Shown piece by piece: positions 38,644-47,825 of a DNA stretch of 64,000 nucleotides; the stretch's first letter is position 1; every line of letters begins with the position of its first letter. The notes under the pieces were generated by a model. It did not search any database and had not been told where the DNA came from. It saw only the letters and a program-made list of their open reading frames with translations. The DNA lies in assembly GCF_030272615.1 (NCBI RefSeq), contig NC_081409.1:471878573-471942572 (forward strand). Reading direction: 5' to 3'. Made by a program: the position numbers and the translations under genes. This stretch comes from Cryptomeria japonica. Its lineage: Eukaryota; Streptophyta; Pinopsida; Cupressales; Cupressaceae.

Positions 38644-39120
38644 TGGCGAATCCTATGTAACTATAACATGACTTATGTAATTTTCTATGCAATTATAGGT
38701 TGTCCAAATACGACTTATGTAATTTTTGAGGTGATTATAGGTCATCCAAATAATAGGTGAATACAATATAGTTGGCGAAAGTTGGGGTGAATGGAGACAC
38801 GCATCGGCAAGATGTCAGGCGAATTGGGTCCCCCTGGCTAACAAATCTTCACATGTCTATAGGAGAATTAAGTTCATCTATTAAGGTAACCTTGGAGAGT
38901 GTAGGCGAAACAATTAAATTTACCGTGTGCCCACCATATATTGTATTGGCGAAATCATCGCATAGAAACATTTAATTGCATAAAACATATGGTGATCGAG
39001 CCGTGACTTTGACGGAAATTGATAATGTTCTGGCGACATGGCCACCCCCAGACGGTACAAAATATTTGCCATTTCTGACATGGCCGACATGAAAAATTCG
39101 CCATTGGTGAATATTCGCCA
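38644..39120. repeat. Right subterminal GGCGAA motifs
   Basis: GGCGAA occurs near 38644, 38770, 38817, 38903 and 38946, with GGCGAC near 39031. It occurs in reverse (TTCGCC) near 39094 and 39114, close to the tip. Read inward from each tip, the first copy has the same orientation at both ends. Confidence 0.55.
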
Positions 39121-39121
39121 C

Positions 39122-39135
39122 TAAAGTAAACTCTG
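39122..39135 (-). repeat. Right terminal inverted repeat of the hAT element
   Basis: Read inward it is CAGAGTTTACTTTA, matching 11 of 14 positions of the left end. Confidence 0.75.
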
Positions 39136-39143
39136 CAAAGGAT
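39136..39143. repeat. Right 8-bp target-site duplication
   Basis: CAAAGGAT is the partner of CAAAGGAC at 25311-25318. Confidence 0.8.
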
Positions 39144-40029
39144 TGAGTAGGTCTAATTTTGGATTGCTTTTGGATCCATCCTTTTAATGTATATATAATT
39201 TGTCAAAATTATGTACTTTGATTATCTTCAATCAGTCTTATACCTATGTGACTGCACCTTAATTAGTAAAGAGACTACTTGAGTCTTGCGGTTTTATCCA
39301 CAGTGCATACTAGTACACCCTTTTTGCTTGCTCTACTCTATATATACGTTTGTCCAACGGATCTAAAACCTTTATTCAAATTGTCTTAATTTTGATTTCT
39401 AGGCTACTACCAATGTCTCTTGAGATCTTTGTCTTTGAGGTAGGAAAGACTGATTTCTTCATTGACTGCAAACTGAATAAAGGGAACCTCAACCTAACAC
39501 TAGGGTTGCATCTTAACTGTGATGATTACCATTGTTTTTGTATTATGAATAGTCGCTTATCTCTTAATTTTTCACTTTGATCTTTGCATCTCATAGTGCA
39601 CTACTCTCTTGAGAATGGATTGTCTTGTTCATTGTACCTTCATGCACTAGGTGTTGATCTTTGAAGTTTTCAATAACCTTAATGTTTTTTAATATATCAT
39701 TTCTATGGATCTCTGGTATCATAGACAGTTGAAAATCTTATATTTTTTATTTATACCATTATTATTAGGACAATAAATTGAAAATACACATCTATTATGT
39801 TTCTGATATTGAAAAGCTCTCTTGTTGATGATAGTAACTGAGACTTCTTTGTTTCTTAACAGTGACCTCTCATGACTTTTGTAGCTTTAGACTGAGGAGA
39901 AGCTCTCAGATTTGAGTTAGAAAAACCTCTTGCCTTATGCTTCCAATCTGTTATAATGCCCTCTATTCAGAGTGATCTATGGATCAAAAAATAAGGTCAT
40001 TGTTATTCTTATTCTGAATACTATAGCTT
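39144..40029. other. T-rich, gene-poor tract B, right part
   Basis: It continues the style of 21600-25310 across the hAT insertion. No gene was seen. Confidence 0.4.
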
Positions 40030-40772
40030 TGTACCTATTTCATGCACAAATAAAGAAGGTGAAATAGGTTGGGAATAGGGGCTTGCCTTAGGTCAAACCT
40101 CGGTTTTGTAATTAACCATGAAATTTAAATAAATATAATTGAAATGACTATAAGGAAAGGTTCTCCTTTTGAGAGAGATGTTGAATTATGACTGAAAATT
40201 GAATGATTATACCTCCTTGTGAAGTTTTGCTTGCCTCCACATGGAATTAGGGTTTCATGAAATAGGATGTAGATATCCACTTCAATGCATGATTCTTGTC
40301 TTTATTTCTGCTCCAAGGCTTGAAGGAAGACTGAAAAATGCTCAATTGCTCTTGAATGCTTAATTTCTTGATTCATGTGTGTAATGTATGCTTGTTGTAA
40401 GTGATGGATGTTCAAATGAGAGGGGAAATCCTCTTTATATACTTGCCTGTAGAGAAAACCAATTAATTTTTTGACATGAGCTGACATGGAGAGGGAATTC
40501 CCACTCAAATTTGAAATGTGAAAATGGGTTTAAAGGGGGCCAAAAATGAGGGGGACTATGGTGTGGCATCATGGTCCTATTGAGGACCAGGGCACCACGC
40601 CCTAGTCCTGCCCTATTTTGGGGCAAGGGTCACGTGCCAAATGAATTCCAAGTGATGCAAAATGGAACGGGCATGAGCATAATCAGGTCCCAAGCAGGCC
40701 AAGGGGCGCAAACACTAAGGTAAGGACCCAATGCGATTGAAATTTCTAAGGGTGCAATTTTAGGATGTTATA
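40030..40772 (-). repeat. Second LTR of the 17401 gypsy family
   Basis: It runs from TGTACCTATTTC to GGATGTTATA and aligns along its length with 17401-18142. The terminal TACA has become TATA through one C-to-T change. No polypurine tract follows and no clear 5-bp target duplication was found, so it is a solo LTR or a truncated element. Confidence 0.75.
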
Positions 40773-42000
40773 GATTTAAATAATAATATGGAAGGTGAAA
40801 AAATTAAGTTTCTTTATCTTGTAGAGTAAATCCATTTTTTAAATAAAAGAGGATGAATCGTCACTAGGGAATGACATTGATTGGAGAAATAAGAATTGAT
40901 ATTATTTAATCATTTTTCAAAAATGATTTAAATACTTAGTCACAGGACCAAGTGAGAAAATATGTGATTATTTAAATCAGTTTTAATGATTTAAATAATA
41001 ATATCATTATCCCTAGAGAATGGTGTTAAAAATGATGACCTACAGTTATTTTATGGTTTAAAATACCATTGTAATGTTAAACAAACAAATTGCCCCCAAA
41101 TCATTTTTTTCAAAAAAAAAAAATGATTTACAAAATATCACGAAGATGAATATGTAAGGGATGCAAATAAAGTATGGTGGGACACAACAATTTTTAAAAA
41201 ATAATCAAATGGCTCATTCTAACATTTTGTAGGGTAAAAGTGCAAATAATATTAAAATTCTATTATCTATCACCATATCGCAAGAGATTAGGGTTTTCAC
41301 ACATAAGGAGGTGTGAAATGGCGATATCAAGGATGTGTTATCACTATTTCACCACGAAGTCAGAGTTTCTTGAGTGAATGCTAGCGAAATAGCACACTCT
41401 CCCTACCCGTGCCAATATGGAAGCTTTGAAATGGGAATAGACATCCATCACATCAGAAGGTAGATTTTTATCAGGTGGAGATGCATTGGTGGATATGCAT
41501 GCAAAATGTGGAAGCACGGACACTGTGTGATAAGCATATGAAGCTACCTCAAGAAATGTGATTTCATAAGCTCCATGATTGCAATCATTATCTCTATGTG
41601 TGCCGATATGGGAACTTTGAACAGGTTACTAGCATTCACCAAAGCATTAAAAACTTTATTAAGGTATTATAGCTACTATTTCTTTAGCAAACATGAATGG
41701 TGAAACGCGAAACCTCAGACAAGGCGGATACAATTAGTAGATAAAAAGTCGGGCTTAAATTAAATAAGAATGGTTATTCAAATTTTGTCGGAAAGAATGT
41801 AAAAGCAATGGTCTCTTTTCTTTCTAGCAATGCGGTGGAAAAATTTTCTTTAAAGAATTTGCATGGAGATGCATCCTCTGCCATTGCAGATATATGGAGG
41901 CATATCCATTTAAGTTTTTCAGGATTCTAAAGCTATGCCATGTATAGTGATAGTCTTGAAAATGACCTAGCGAAAAACTTTCATGCCTTAGGTAAAATAT
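40773..42000. other. Non-coding region upstream of the Tat element, with a nested hairpin
   Basis: No gene is supported. ATTTAAATAATA words recur at 40780-41000. At 41275-41327 two inverted repeats are nested: ATATCGC/GCGATAT outside and TTTCACAC/GTGTGAAA inside. Further on lies GCGAAATAGC at about 41389, the word used as a stem in the array at 47826-49070. Confidence 0.45.
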
Positions 42001-42800
42001 TGGTCATTTTGATTTTATTTGACTCTATGTCTTGTATTTTCAGGCTTAGGGTTTAGGGTTTATGTCATCCAGTTGAGTCTCATTGTTAAAAAAGCCTAAA
42101 CATCTTATATTTCTTCATTACCTTTTTGTCCTAAGTCTGAAGGGTCTAAGCTTGTTGGTGGGACCATTTATTCTCTAGGTTTAAATTTATAAATGTTGGC
42201 CCCTTTTAATTTTGTCCTAAGTCTGCATTTTATTTCCTATGGTCGGGTCCCCTTTCTGATAAGCCTAGCGGTTTATATTTCTGCCAGTTACGGTTCCTCC
42301 CAATGCCATGATTAAAAGATGTTAACCACCACTACTTAGTGGCATCGCAAGATCTTGTCGCGTGTCCCTCTTTGACCGACAGTTTAACCAAAGTAATAAC
42401 CTTAACTTTGCAGTTACCGGTCACTTTCAATAAAAACCCGAGCTACTAAAGGTGCATGATTCTGCACATGGAAAAAATAAACAACGATATTTAAATCTGA
42501 ATCCAAAAGGTGCCTAAGGGTTAGCGGCCAGTGTTAGGTGGTCATTGTGACCGTCAGATAAAGGGTGAACAGATCCAACAATCCTCGCAGTCTCGTGAAG
42601 TAAAATGCAAGGAGGTTAAGGACTGCGACATCACGAGATGATGTCACGTGTCCCAAGTGGACCGAGAAGTCTAATGGTGGGGTCGCTGATAGAGTTGAGT
42701 TGGAAGGTGACTTGGCGATGCTTAGTCAGGCTTTTGATGGATCCACCTACCACATTGGAAGGTCAATGTAAGGTTGACCAATAGTGATCACGTGATACGC
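42000..42800 (+). repeat. Pyrimidine-rich segment and hairpin units resembling the post-pol region
   Basis: The first part resembles 47500-47770, which lies after pol (TTTATTTC...GGTCGGGTCCCC and a CCTAGCGGT/CCTAGGCGGT segment). At 42570-42660 a unit starts GATCCAAC and ends TCACGTGTCC, like the array units at 47826-49070. Its arms are different: TCGCAGTC (42585-42592) with GACTGCGA (42621-42628), and TCTCGTGA (42591-42598) with TCACGAGA (42631-42638). A shorter relative lies near 42345 (GCAAGATCTTG, then CGCGTGTCCC). It may be part of a long LTR or the 3' end of a related element. Confidence 0.5.
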
Positions 42801-43462
42801 CAGGCAGGGTAAAATCTATGGTGGAAATTCAGAACGTATTTCAAAAGGGTGATTGAAGTCATTTGCTTACTCGCGTGGGAAAATAAAGGCAAACAGAATG
42901 TAAGCTTGTCGACATGGGATGAATGAAGACAAGTCGAGATGCATGGAAGCCAACTAATTTTCAAAAGACCTGTTATAAAGGTTGTTTGTTGAGTGGAGTC
43001 GAATTAGGAAGCAAAGTTGACAGTTTCAAAGATGCCATCTCAGCAAATTTTATTGCCACGACAACGAGAAGTCAAAGTTTCAGAGGCATAAAAGGATTCA
43101 GATGATTTCTGAGTTGGAAATGAAATAATCAGGGACCTATCAACAAGATCATAGGATACGTGTTTTCACGAATTCTCACAAAAAAGGTAAAATCAAGGAA
43201 CTATCTCCGAGAAGAATTCAAAAGATAATGACTTAGTGTTCAAAAAGGGATTCTGAAGCAAAAATTATCCAGTCAAGGAACAATAAGATTAGAACAAAAT
43301 CGTTCACGTAAGGTGAGCCTTGAAAAAAGGCAGTGGATTGATAGCTTAAATGTGATGGTGTCCTAGATTTGATAGACATGACTTCTGGAGTCCATAGCTA
43401 GTGGGATGAGTAGAAAGCATCATAATGATGATTTTTCACATGAATGAGCACCGCCAAATGAA
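42801..43462. other. Non-coding leader before the Tat pol; gag not found
   Basis: The Gag and the N-terminal half of protease expected before pol are absent. The sequence is A-rich with only a 60-codon frame, so a deletion between the 5' end and pol is likely. Confidence 0.4.
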
Positions 43463-46400
43463 GTGATTTTTTATTATAAATGCAGCAAGGTGGTGGTTCA
43501 GTGGGTAGAAGAGAAGAAAGATGTAGAAGTAAAAATAGCTGCATTTCCTGAAGCTACTTACAAAATGGATGTTATTGTCATAGATACTAAACCCCACTAT
43601 GGCATGTTACTTTCTAGGCAATGGGCCGTAGCAGTGGGGGGAAATGTTCAATTGGATTTGTCTTATGCTACTATTCCTGTTGGTGGCAATAAGGTCAAAC
43701 TATACAGGGAGCCACGAGCTCCTAAGGTAGTTGAAAATGTGGACCCTAGTATGCTTAACTGTATGATTGATGTGGATTTAGATAATTTCAGAATTCAGCC
43801 AGTATTACCTCAATTGAAGAACACTGACCCAATTGTAGTTGAGTTACAAGCACAACAGTATGGATTGTGGCAAATGTATTTCGATGGAGCTTGTTCCAAA
43901 GAAGGGTCTGGAGCAGGAGTTCTTTTTGTATCCCCATCAGGTATAACCTTTAAATACTCATTCCTATTGGCATTCCAATGCACAAATAATACTGCAGAGT
44001 ATGAAGCTCTGTTGTTAGGACTTGAGGTTGCAAAAAGGCATGGAATCCGATTATTGAAAGTGATGGGCGATTCAGAGCTGGTTGTCTCTCAGGTAAGGTC
44101 TAAGTATGCATCCAAGAATGATAAATTAAAGCAATATAAGCATGCTGTTTGGGATGTTATTGAATATTTTGATGCCTTTTCTATCAACTGGATAGAGCGA
44201 GCAAGAAATATTATGGCAGATTTTTTAGCTAATGTTGCTTTAAAAAATGATGATGCAACACTAACCGGTATTTCTACTGTGGAAATAAAAGCTAGGCCTG
44301 CTATTCCTGATAATGTGTATAATTGGCAAGTTTTTGCTGATGATGAAGATATTCTTAGATTCATCCAATGTGTTGATGATTATGATGGACAAAAAATTGA
44401 TTGTAATGCATTGGTGGAAGTAGTGGATGGCATAGAGACAGTGTTTGGAAATGATATTGTCCAGTTGGAAACCAATGAGATACCTAAAGGGTTGGTGGAG
44501 TTAGAAAGCATGTTCAGTTATAATGACAGTCATTTACACCAGCAATCCACCACCAAGTTAGAAGAATTGGAGGAAGTCAACTTGGGGACAGAATCATCCC
44601 CCAAGTTGGTATACATTGGAAAGAAGCTACCTCCTCACGTTAGGACTAACCTAATCAGTTTACTGAAAAGGTATAAACATGTTTTTGCTTGGTCTTATGA
44701 AGATCTAAAGGCGTATAGACAAGATCTTTTTCAGCATGAAATTCCCTTACTTCCAGATGCTAAGCCTTTTAGACAGAAACAGAGACCTATTAACCCCTTG
44801 TTAGAAACAAAAATGCAACAAGAATTGACTAAATTGAGAGAAGGGGGGATTATCAAACCAATCAGACATTCTTCATGGGTTTCTAATTTGGTCCCAGTGA
44901 GAAAAAAGAATGGAGACATCAGATTGTGTGTTGATTTTAGGAACCTTAATGTTGCCTCTTTAAAAGATAATTATTCATCCCCAAATATGGAAGCAATGCT
45001 ACAAAGAGTGACAGGATGTGATCTTTTATCCATGATGGATGGTTTCTCAGGATACAATCAAGTGTTAGTAAAGGAGTCAGAACAGTTCAAAACAGCTTTT
45101 ACTACTCCATGGGGAACTTATGTGTATGTGAGAATGCCGTTTGGATTGAAAAATGCAGGGGCTACATTTCAAAGAGCTATGGATGTGGCTTTTAAGGAAT
45201 TCATTAACATCATTATGGTGGTTTACCAAGATGATTTAACTTGTTTCTCAAAGAGAGCTGATGATCACTGTGGACATTTAGAGAAAGTGTTTGATAAGGC
45301 TTTGGAATTTGGTGTATCACTGAATCCCAAGAAATGTCATTTTGGGGTCACTGAAGGAAAGTTATTGGGACACATAGTCTCCAAGGAAGGAATAAGAATA
45401 GACCCTAAGAGAATTGAAGCAATCAACAAGGTGTCTGAACCAAAGAATGTGAAAGGAATTCAGTCCTTTTTAGGCAAAGTGAATTTTGTCAGGAGATTCA
45501 TTGCAAATTTTGCTGAGATAGTGAAGCCTATTGTCAAATTGCTCAAGAAGGACGCAAAGTTTCATTGGGATCAGGAAGCCTCAAAAGCTTTTAATGAGAT
45601 TAAAAAAGCAATCCAGGAAGCACCAGTGTTGAAGTCCCCGGATTATGGTAAGCCTTTTTCTCTGTTTTCTTTTGCTTCATATCACACAGTGGCTGCAGTG
45701 TTATTGCAAAAGGATAATGAGGGGTATGAACATCCCATAGCTTTCTATAGCAAATCTTTGCAAGCGGCAGAATTAAAATATGAAACCATGGAGAAACAAG
45801 CTTATGCCTTGGTTAAAGCTGTTAAAGCCTTTAGGCCATATTTGGTGAATGCAAATGTCACTGCCTATGTTCCACATGCTGCAGTTAAAGATATTTTGTC
45901 TCAATCTGAGGTTACTGGGAAGAGATGTAGATGGATCAATAGAATTCAAGAGTTCAATTTGGAGGTAAAGATCACTAAATTGGTGAGAGGGTTAGGTTTG
46001 GCCAAGCTCATGACTGAGTCAAATCTCATGAATGTAGAAGTACACAATGTTGAGGTTGAAGATATTTTGGTCACTAGTATTGAGAGGCAACCATGGTACA
46101 CAGAAATAATCCAAGTATTAAAAGGTCATATGCTGCCAGAAGAAATGACACACAACCAGAAGAGAACTTTGAAGCTTAAGTCCCAGAAATATGTCCTCAT
46201 TCAGGGTGATCTTTATTGGAGACAAAGAGATGGGGAGTTGCTGCTGTGTTTAGATGAATTTCAAGCTAAACGGATGTTGAATGAAATGCATGATGGAGTA
46301 TGTGGAGGTCATTACTCTGCTAAGACTACAGCTGGTAAGATAATACGGGCTGGGTATTATTGGCCTACTTTGTTTAAAGATACTCATGCATATGTTCGAA

Positions 46401-47350
46401 GATGTGATTCATGTCAGAGATTTTCTTCCAAGCTCAAGTATGAAGGAGCTTTACCCCTAAATCCAGTCTCAGTAGAAGCTCCTTTTGTCCAATGGAGTAT
46501 TGATTTTATTGGAGAAATTGCTGAGAAGTTAGGAAGAGGTCATGGATGGATTATAGTGGCTACATATTATTTTACTAAATGGATAGAAGCTATTCCCATA
46601 AGAAGAGCTACTAGCAAAATTGTCATTGATTTCTTGATGGATAATATTGTGACTAGATTTGGAACACCTGCAAAATTGATAATGGATAATGCTATGTGTT
46701 TTAGATTAGAAGAATTTGTAGGCTTTTGCAATAGTCGTGGTATACTTATGTCATACTCATCACCTTATCACCCTCAAGGGAATGGACAAGTAGAATCTAG
46801 CAACAAAAACTTGCTAACTATTATTAAGAAGATCTTAGAAGAAAACAAAAGGTCTTGGGATCAAAAGTTGAAATTGGCTCTGTGGGCGGATAGAATAACA
46901 GTTAAAAAATCCATTGGAATGTCACCTTTTGAGTTGGTTTATGGTACCCAAGCCAGATTACCGGTAAATAACCTTCTTCCAGTATATAAGTTTTTGCAGG
47001 AAGAGAGCATGGAACTATCTGAACCAATGGAGAACAGGATGATCCAAATTGTAGAGGTGGAAGAGCTTAGAACCTCCGCTCATAAGAAAAATCAGAAGCT
47101 CCAGTTACAGTCAAAGTATCTTTTTGATAAAAGGACATCATTGAGGAAGTTTCAAATTGATGACATGGTTCTTCAGTGGAATGCAAAAGGGCAAGATAAA
47201 GGAAAGCATAAGAAATTTGAATCACTTTGGATTGGCCCTTTTGTAATTTGTGACTTGAATGGTAAGGATTCATATTTTTTGAAGAATATGAATGATGAGA
47301 TGCAGGAATTTCCAGTGCATGGACAATTCCTGAAGCACTATTTCTCTTAA
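43463..47350 (+). CDS. pol: Tat-type Ty3/gypsy Pol: protease tail, extra RNase H, RT, RNase H, integrase
   Basis: One unbroken 1295-codon frame. The first about 75 residues are the end of a retropepsin (HYGMLLSRQW); its active site is missing, so the true start is lost and the GTG at 43463 is only the open-frame limit. Residues 135-260 form an additional RNase H with the acidic set D141 (YFDGAC), E179 (NNTAEY), D203 (MGDSEL) and D253 (IMADFLAN). RT spans about 430-640 with D526 and YQDD at 588-591. A second, gypsy-type RNase H (about 730-850) has F737 where the first catalytic Asp is normal. Integrase has H943, H950, C981, C984, then D1014, D1075 and E1111 (35 residues between the last two), and a C-terminal module ending LKHYFS. 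It copies RNA to DNA and inserts it. The order RNase H-RT-RNase H-integrase is unusual for gypsy elements. Confidence 0.92.
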   Translation: MIFYYKCSKVVVQWVEEKKDVEVKIAAFPEATYKMDVIVIDTKPHYGMLLSRQWAVAVGGNVQLDLSYATIPVGGNKVKLYREPRAPKVVENVDPSMLNCMIDVDLDNFRIQPVLPQLKNTDPIVVELQAQQYGLWQMYFDGACSKEGSGAGVLFVSPSGITFKYSFLLAFQCTNNTAEYEALLLGLEVAKRHGIRLLKVMGDSELVVSQVRSKYASKNDKLKQYKHAVWDVIEYFDAFSINWIERARNIMADFLANVALKNDDATLTGISTVEIKARPAIPDNVYNWQVFADDEDILRFIQCVDDYDGQKIDCNALVEVVDGIETVFGNDIVQLETNEIPKGLVELESMFSYNDSHLHQQSTTKLEELEEVNLGTESSPKLVYIGKKLPPHVRTNLISLLKRYKHVFAWSYEDLKAYRQDLFQHEIPLLPDAKPFRQKQRPINPLLETKMQQELTKLREGGIIKPIRHSSWVSNLVPVRKKNGDIRLCVDFRNLNVASLKDNYSSPNMEAMLQRVTGCDLLSMMDGFSGYNQVLVKESEQFKTAFTTPWGTYVYVRMPFGLKNAGATFQRAMDVAFKEFINIIMVVYQDDLTCFSKRADDHCGHLEKVFDKALEFGVSLNPKKCHFGVTEGKLLGHIVSKEGIRIDPKRIEAINKVSEPKNVKGIQSFLGKVNFVRRFIANFAEIVKPIVKLLKKDAKFHWDQEASKAFNEIKKAIQEAPVLKSPDYGKPFSLFSFASYHTVAAVLLQKDNEGYEHPIAFYSKSLQAAELKYETMEKQAYALVKAVKAFRPYLVNANVTAYVPHAAVKDILSQSEVTGKRCRWINRIQEFNLEVKITKLVRGLGLAKLMTESNLMNVEVHNVEVEDILVTSIERQPWYTEIIQVLKGHMLPEEMTHNQKRTLKLKSQKYVLIQGDLYWRQRDGELLLCLDEFQAKRMLNEMHDGVCGGHYSAKTTAGKIIRAGYYWPTLFKDTHAYVRRCDSCQRFSSKLKYEGALPLNPVSVEAPFVQWSIDFIGEIAEKLGRGHGWIIVATYYFTKWIEAIPIRRATSKIVIDFLMDNIVTRFGTPAKLIMDNAMCFRLEEFVGFCNSRGILMSYSSPYHPQGNGQVESSNKNLLTIIKKILEENKRSWDQKLKLALWADRITVKKSIGMSPFELVYGTQARLPVNNLLPVYKFLQEESMELSEPMENRMIQIVEVEELRTSAHKKNQKLQLQSKYLFDKRTSLRKFQIDDMVLQWNAKGQDKGKHKKFESLWIGPFVICDLNGKDSYFLKNMNDEMQEFPVHGQFLKHYFS

Positions 47351-47825
47351 TGTCCATGCACAGTAGGTCCTTTGTTTGTATATATTTTGTTTTCTTTCCC
47401 GTTTTCCTGGTTTCGGTCTGTGTTTTGGTCTGTTTCTCCAGAGTTTCTGAGTTTTCTTGTGTTGATCTCGCAATCAACCATCCCCAGTCAGAGCCGCTAT
47501 TATCGCTGTTTTTAAAATTGGGTTCTTTCCCCATATTTGGCTATGGTTTTTGAAAAAATTTGTATAAGATGTGGCCCCAAATGCTTCAGCTTTATTCTAA
47601 ACCTAGAGGGTTTAAGGCTTTTCTAAGTTTTGCGTTTTATCTTTTGTTTTAAATCCCCTGGTTTCTATTCCGTCGTTACTTTATTTCACTTAAGTCATGG
47701 GTCGCGGGGTCGTAAGAAGTGTCCCCCCCTTGCTATTTACCTAGGCGGTCATGTTAATTATTTGAAAAATTTTCACCTTTTATTATTTTCTTCTAAAGTG
47801 CCGGGCCCAGTAAACATTGATCACC
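47351..47825. other. Pyrimidine-rich untranslated region after pol
   Basis: T/C-rich sequence follows the pol stop at 47348-47350, without coding sequence. A similar segment occurs upstream of pol at about 42000-42300. Confidence 0.5.

Larger units (their letters stand above)
25319..39135 (-). mobile_element. 13.8-kb hAT superfamily DNA transposon with passenger ORFs
   Basis: The element is bounded by short inverted repeats (CAGGGATAACTTTA left; CAGAGTTTACTTTA read inward from the right; 11 of 14 match) and an 8-bp target duplication. The transposase lies on the minus strand at 35640-38347, near the right end. The other parts are subterminal GGCGAA motifs at both ends, two small broken ORFs (26410-26985 plus; 27581-28258 minus), a tandem array (28905-30065) and a 4-kb passenger ORF on the plus strand (30572-34618). 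Ordinary autonomous hATs are about 3-5 kb, so this copy is unusually large. All long frames are broken, so it is now immobile by its own means. It sits inside a T-rich repeat tract that continues on both sides. Confidence 0.8.

Noticed and set aside
40021-40783. TATAGCTT / TATAGATT on both sides of the LTR at 40030-40772 as a target duplication
   Set aside because: It would require the LTR to end before its conserved TACA tip; with the correct ends the 5-bp flanks do not match.
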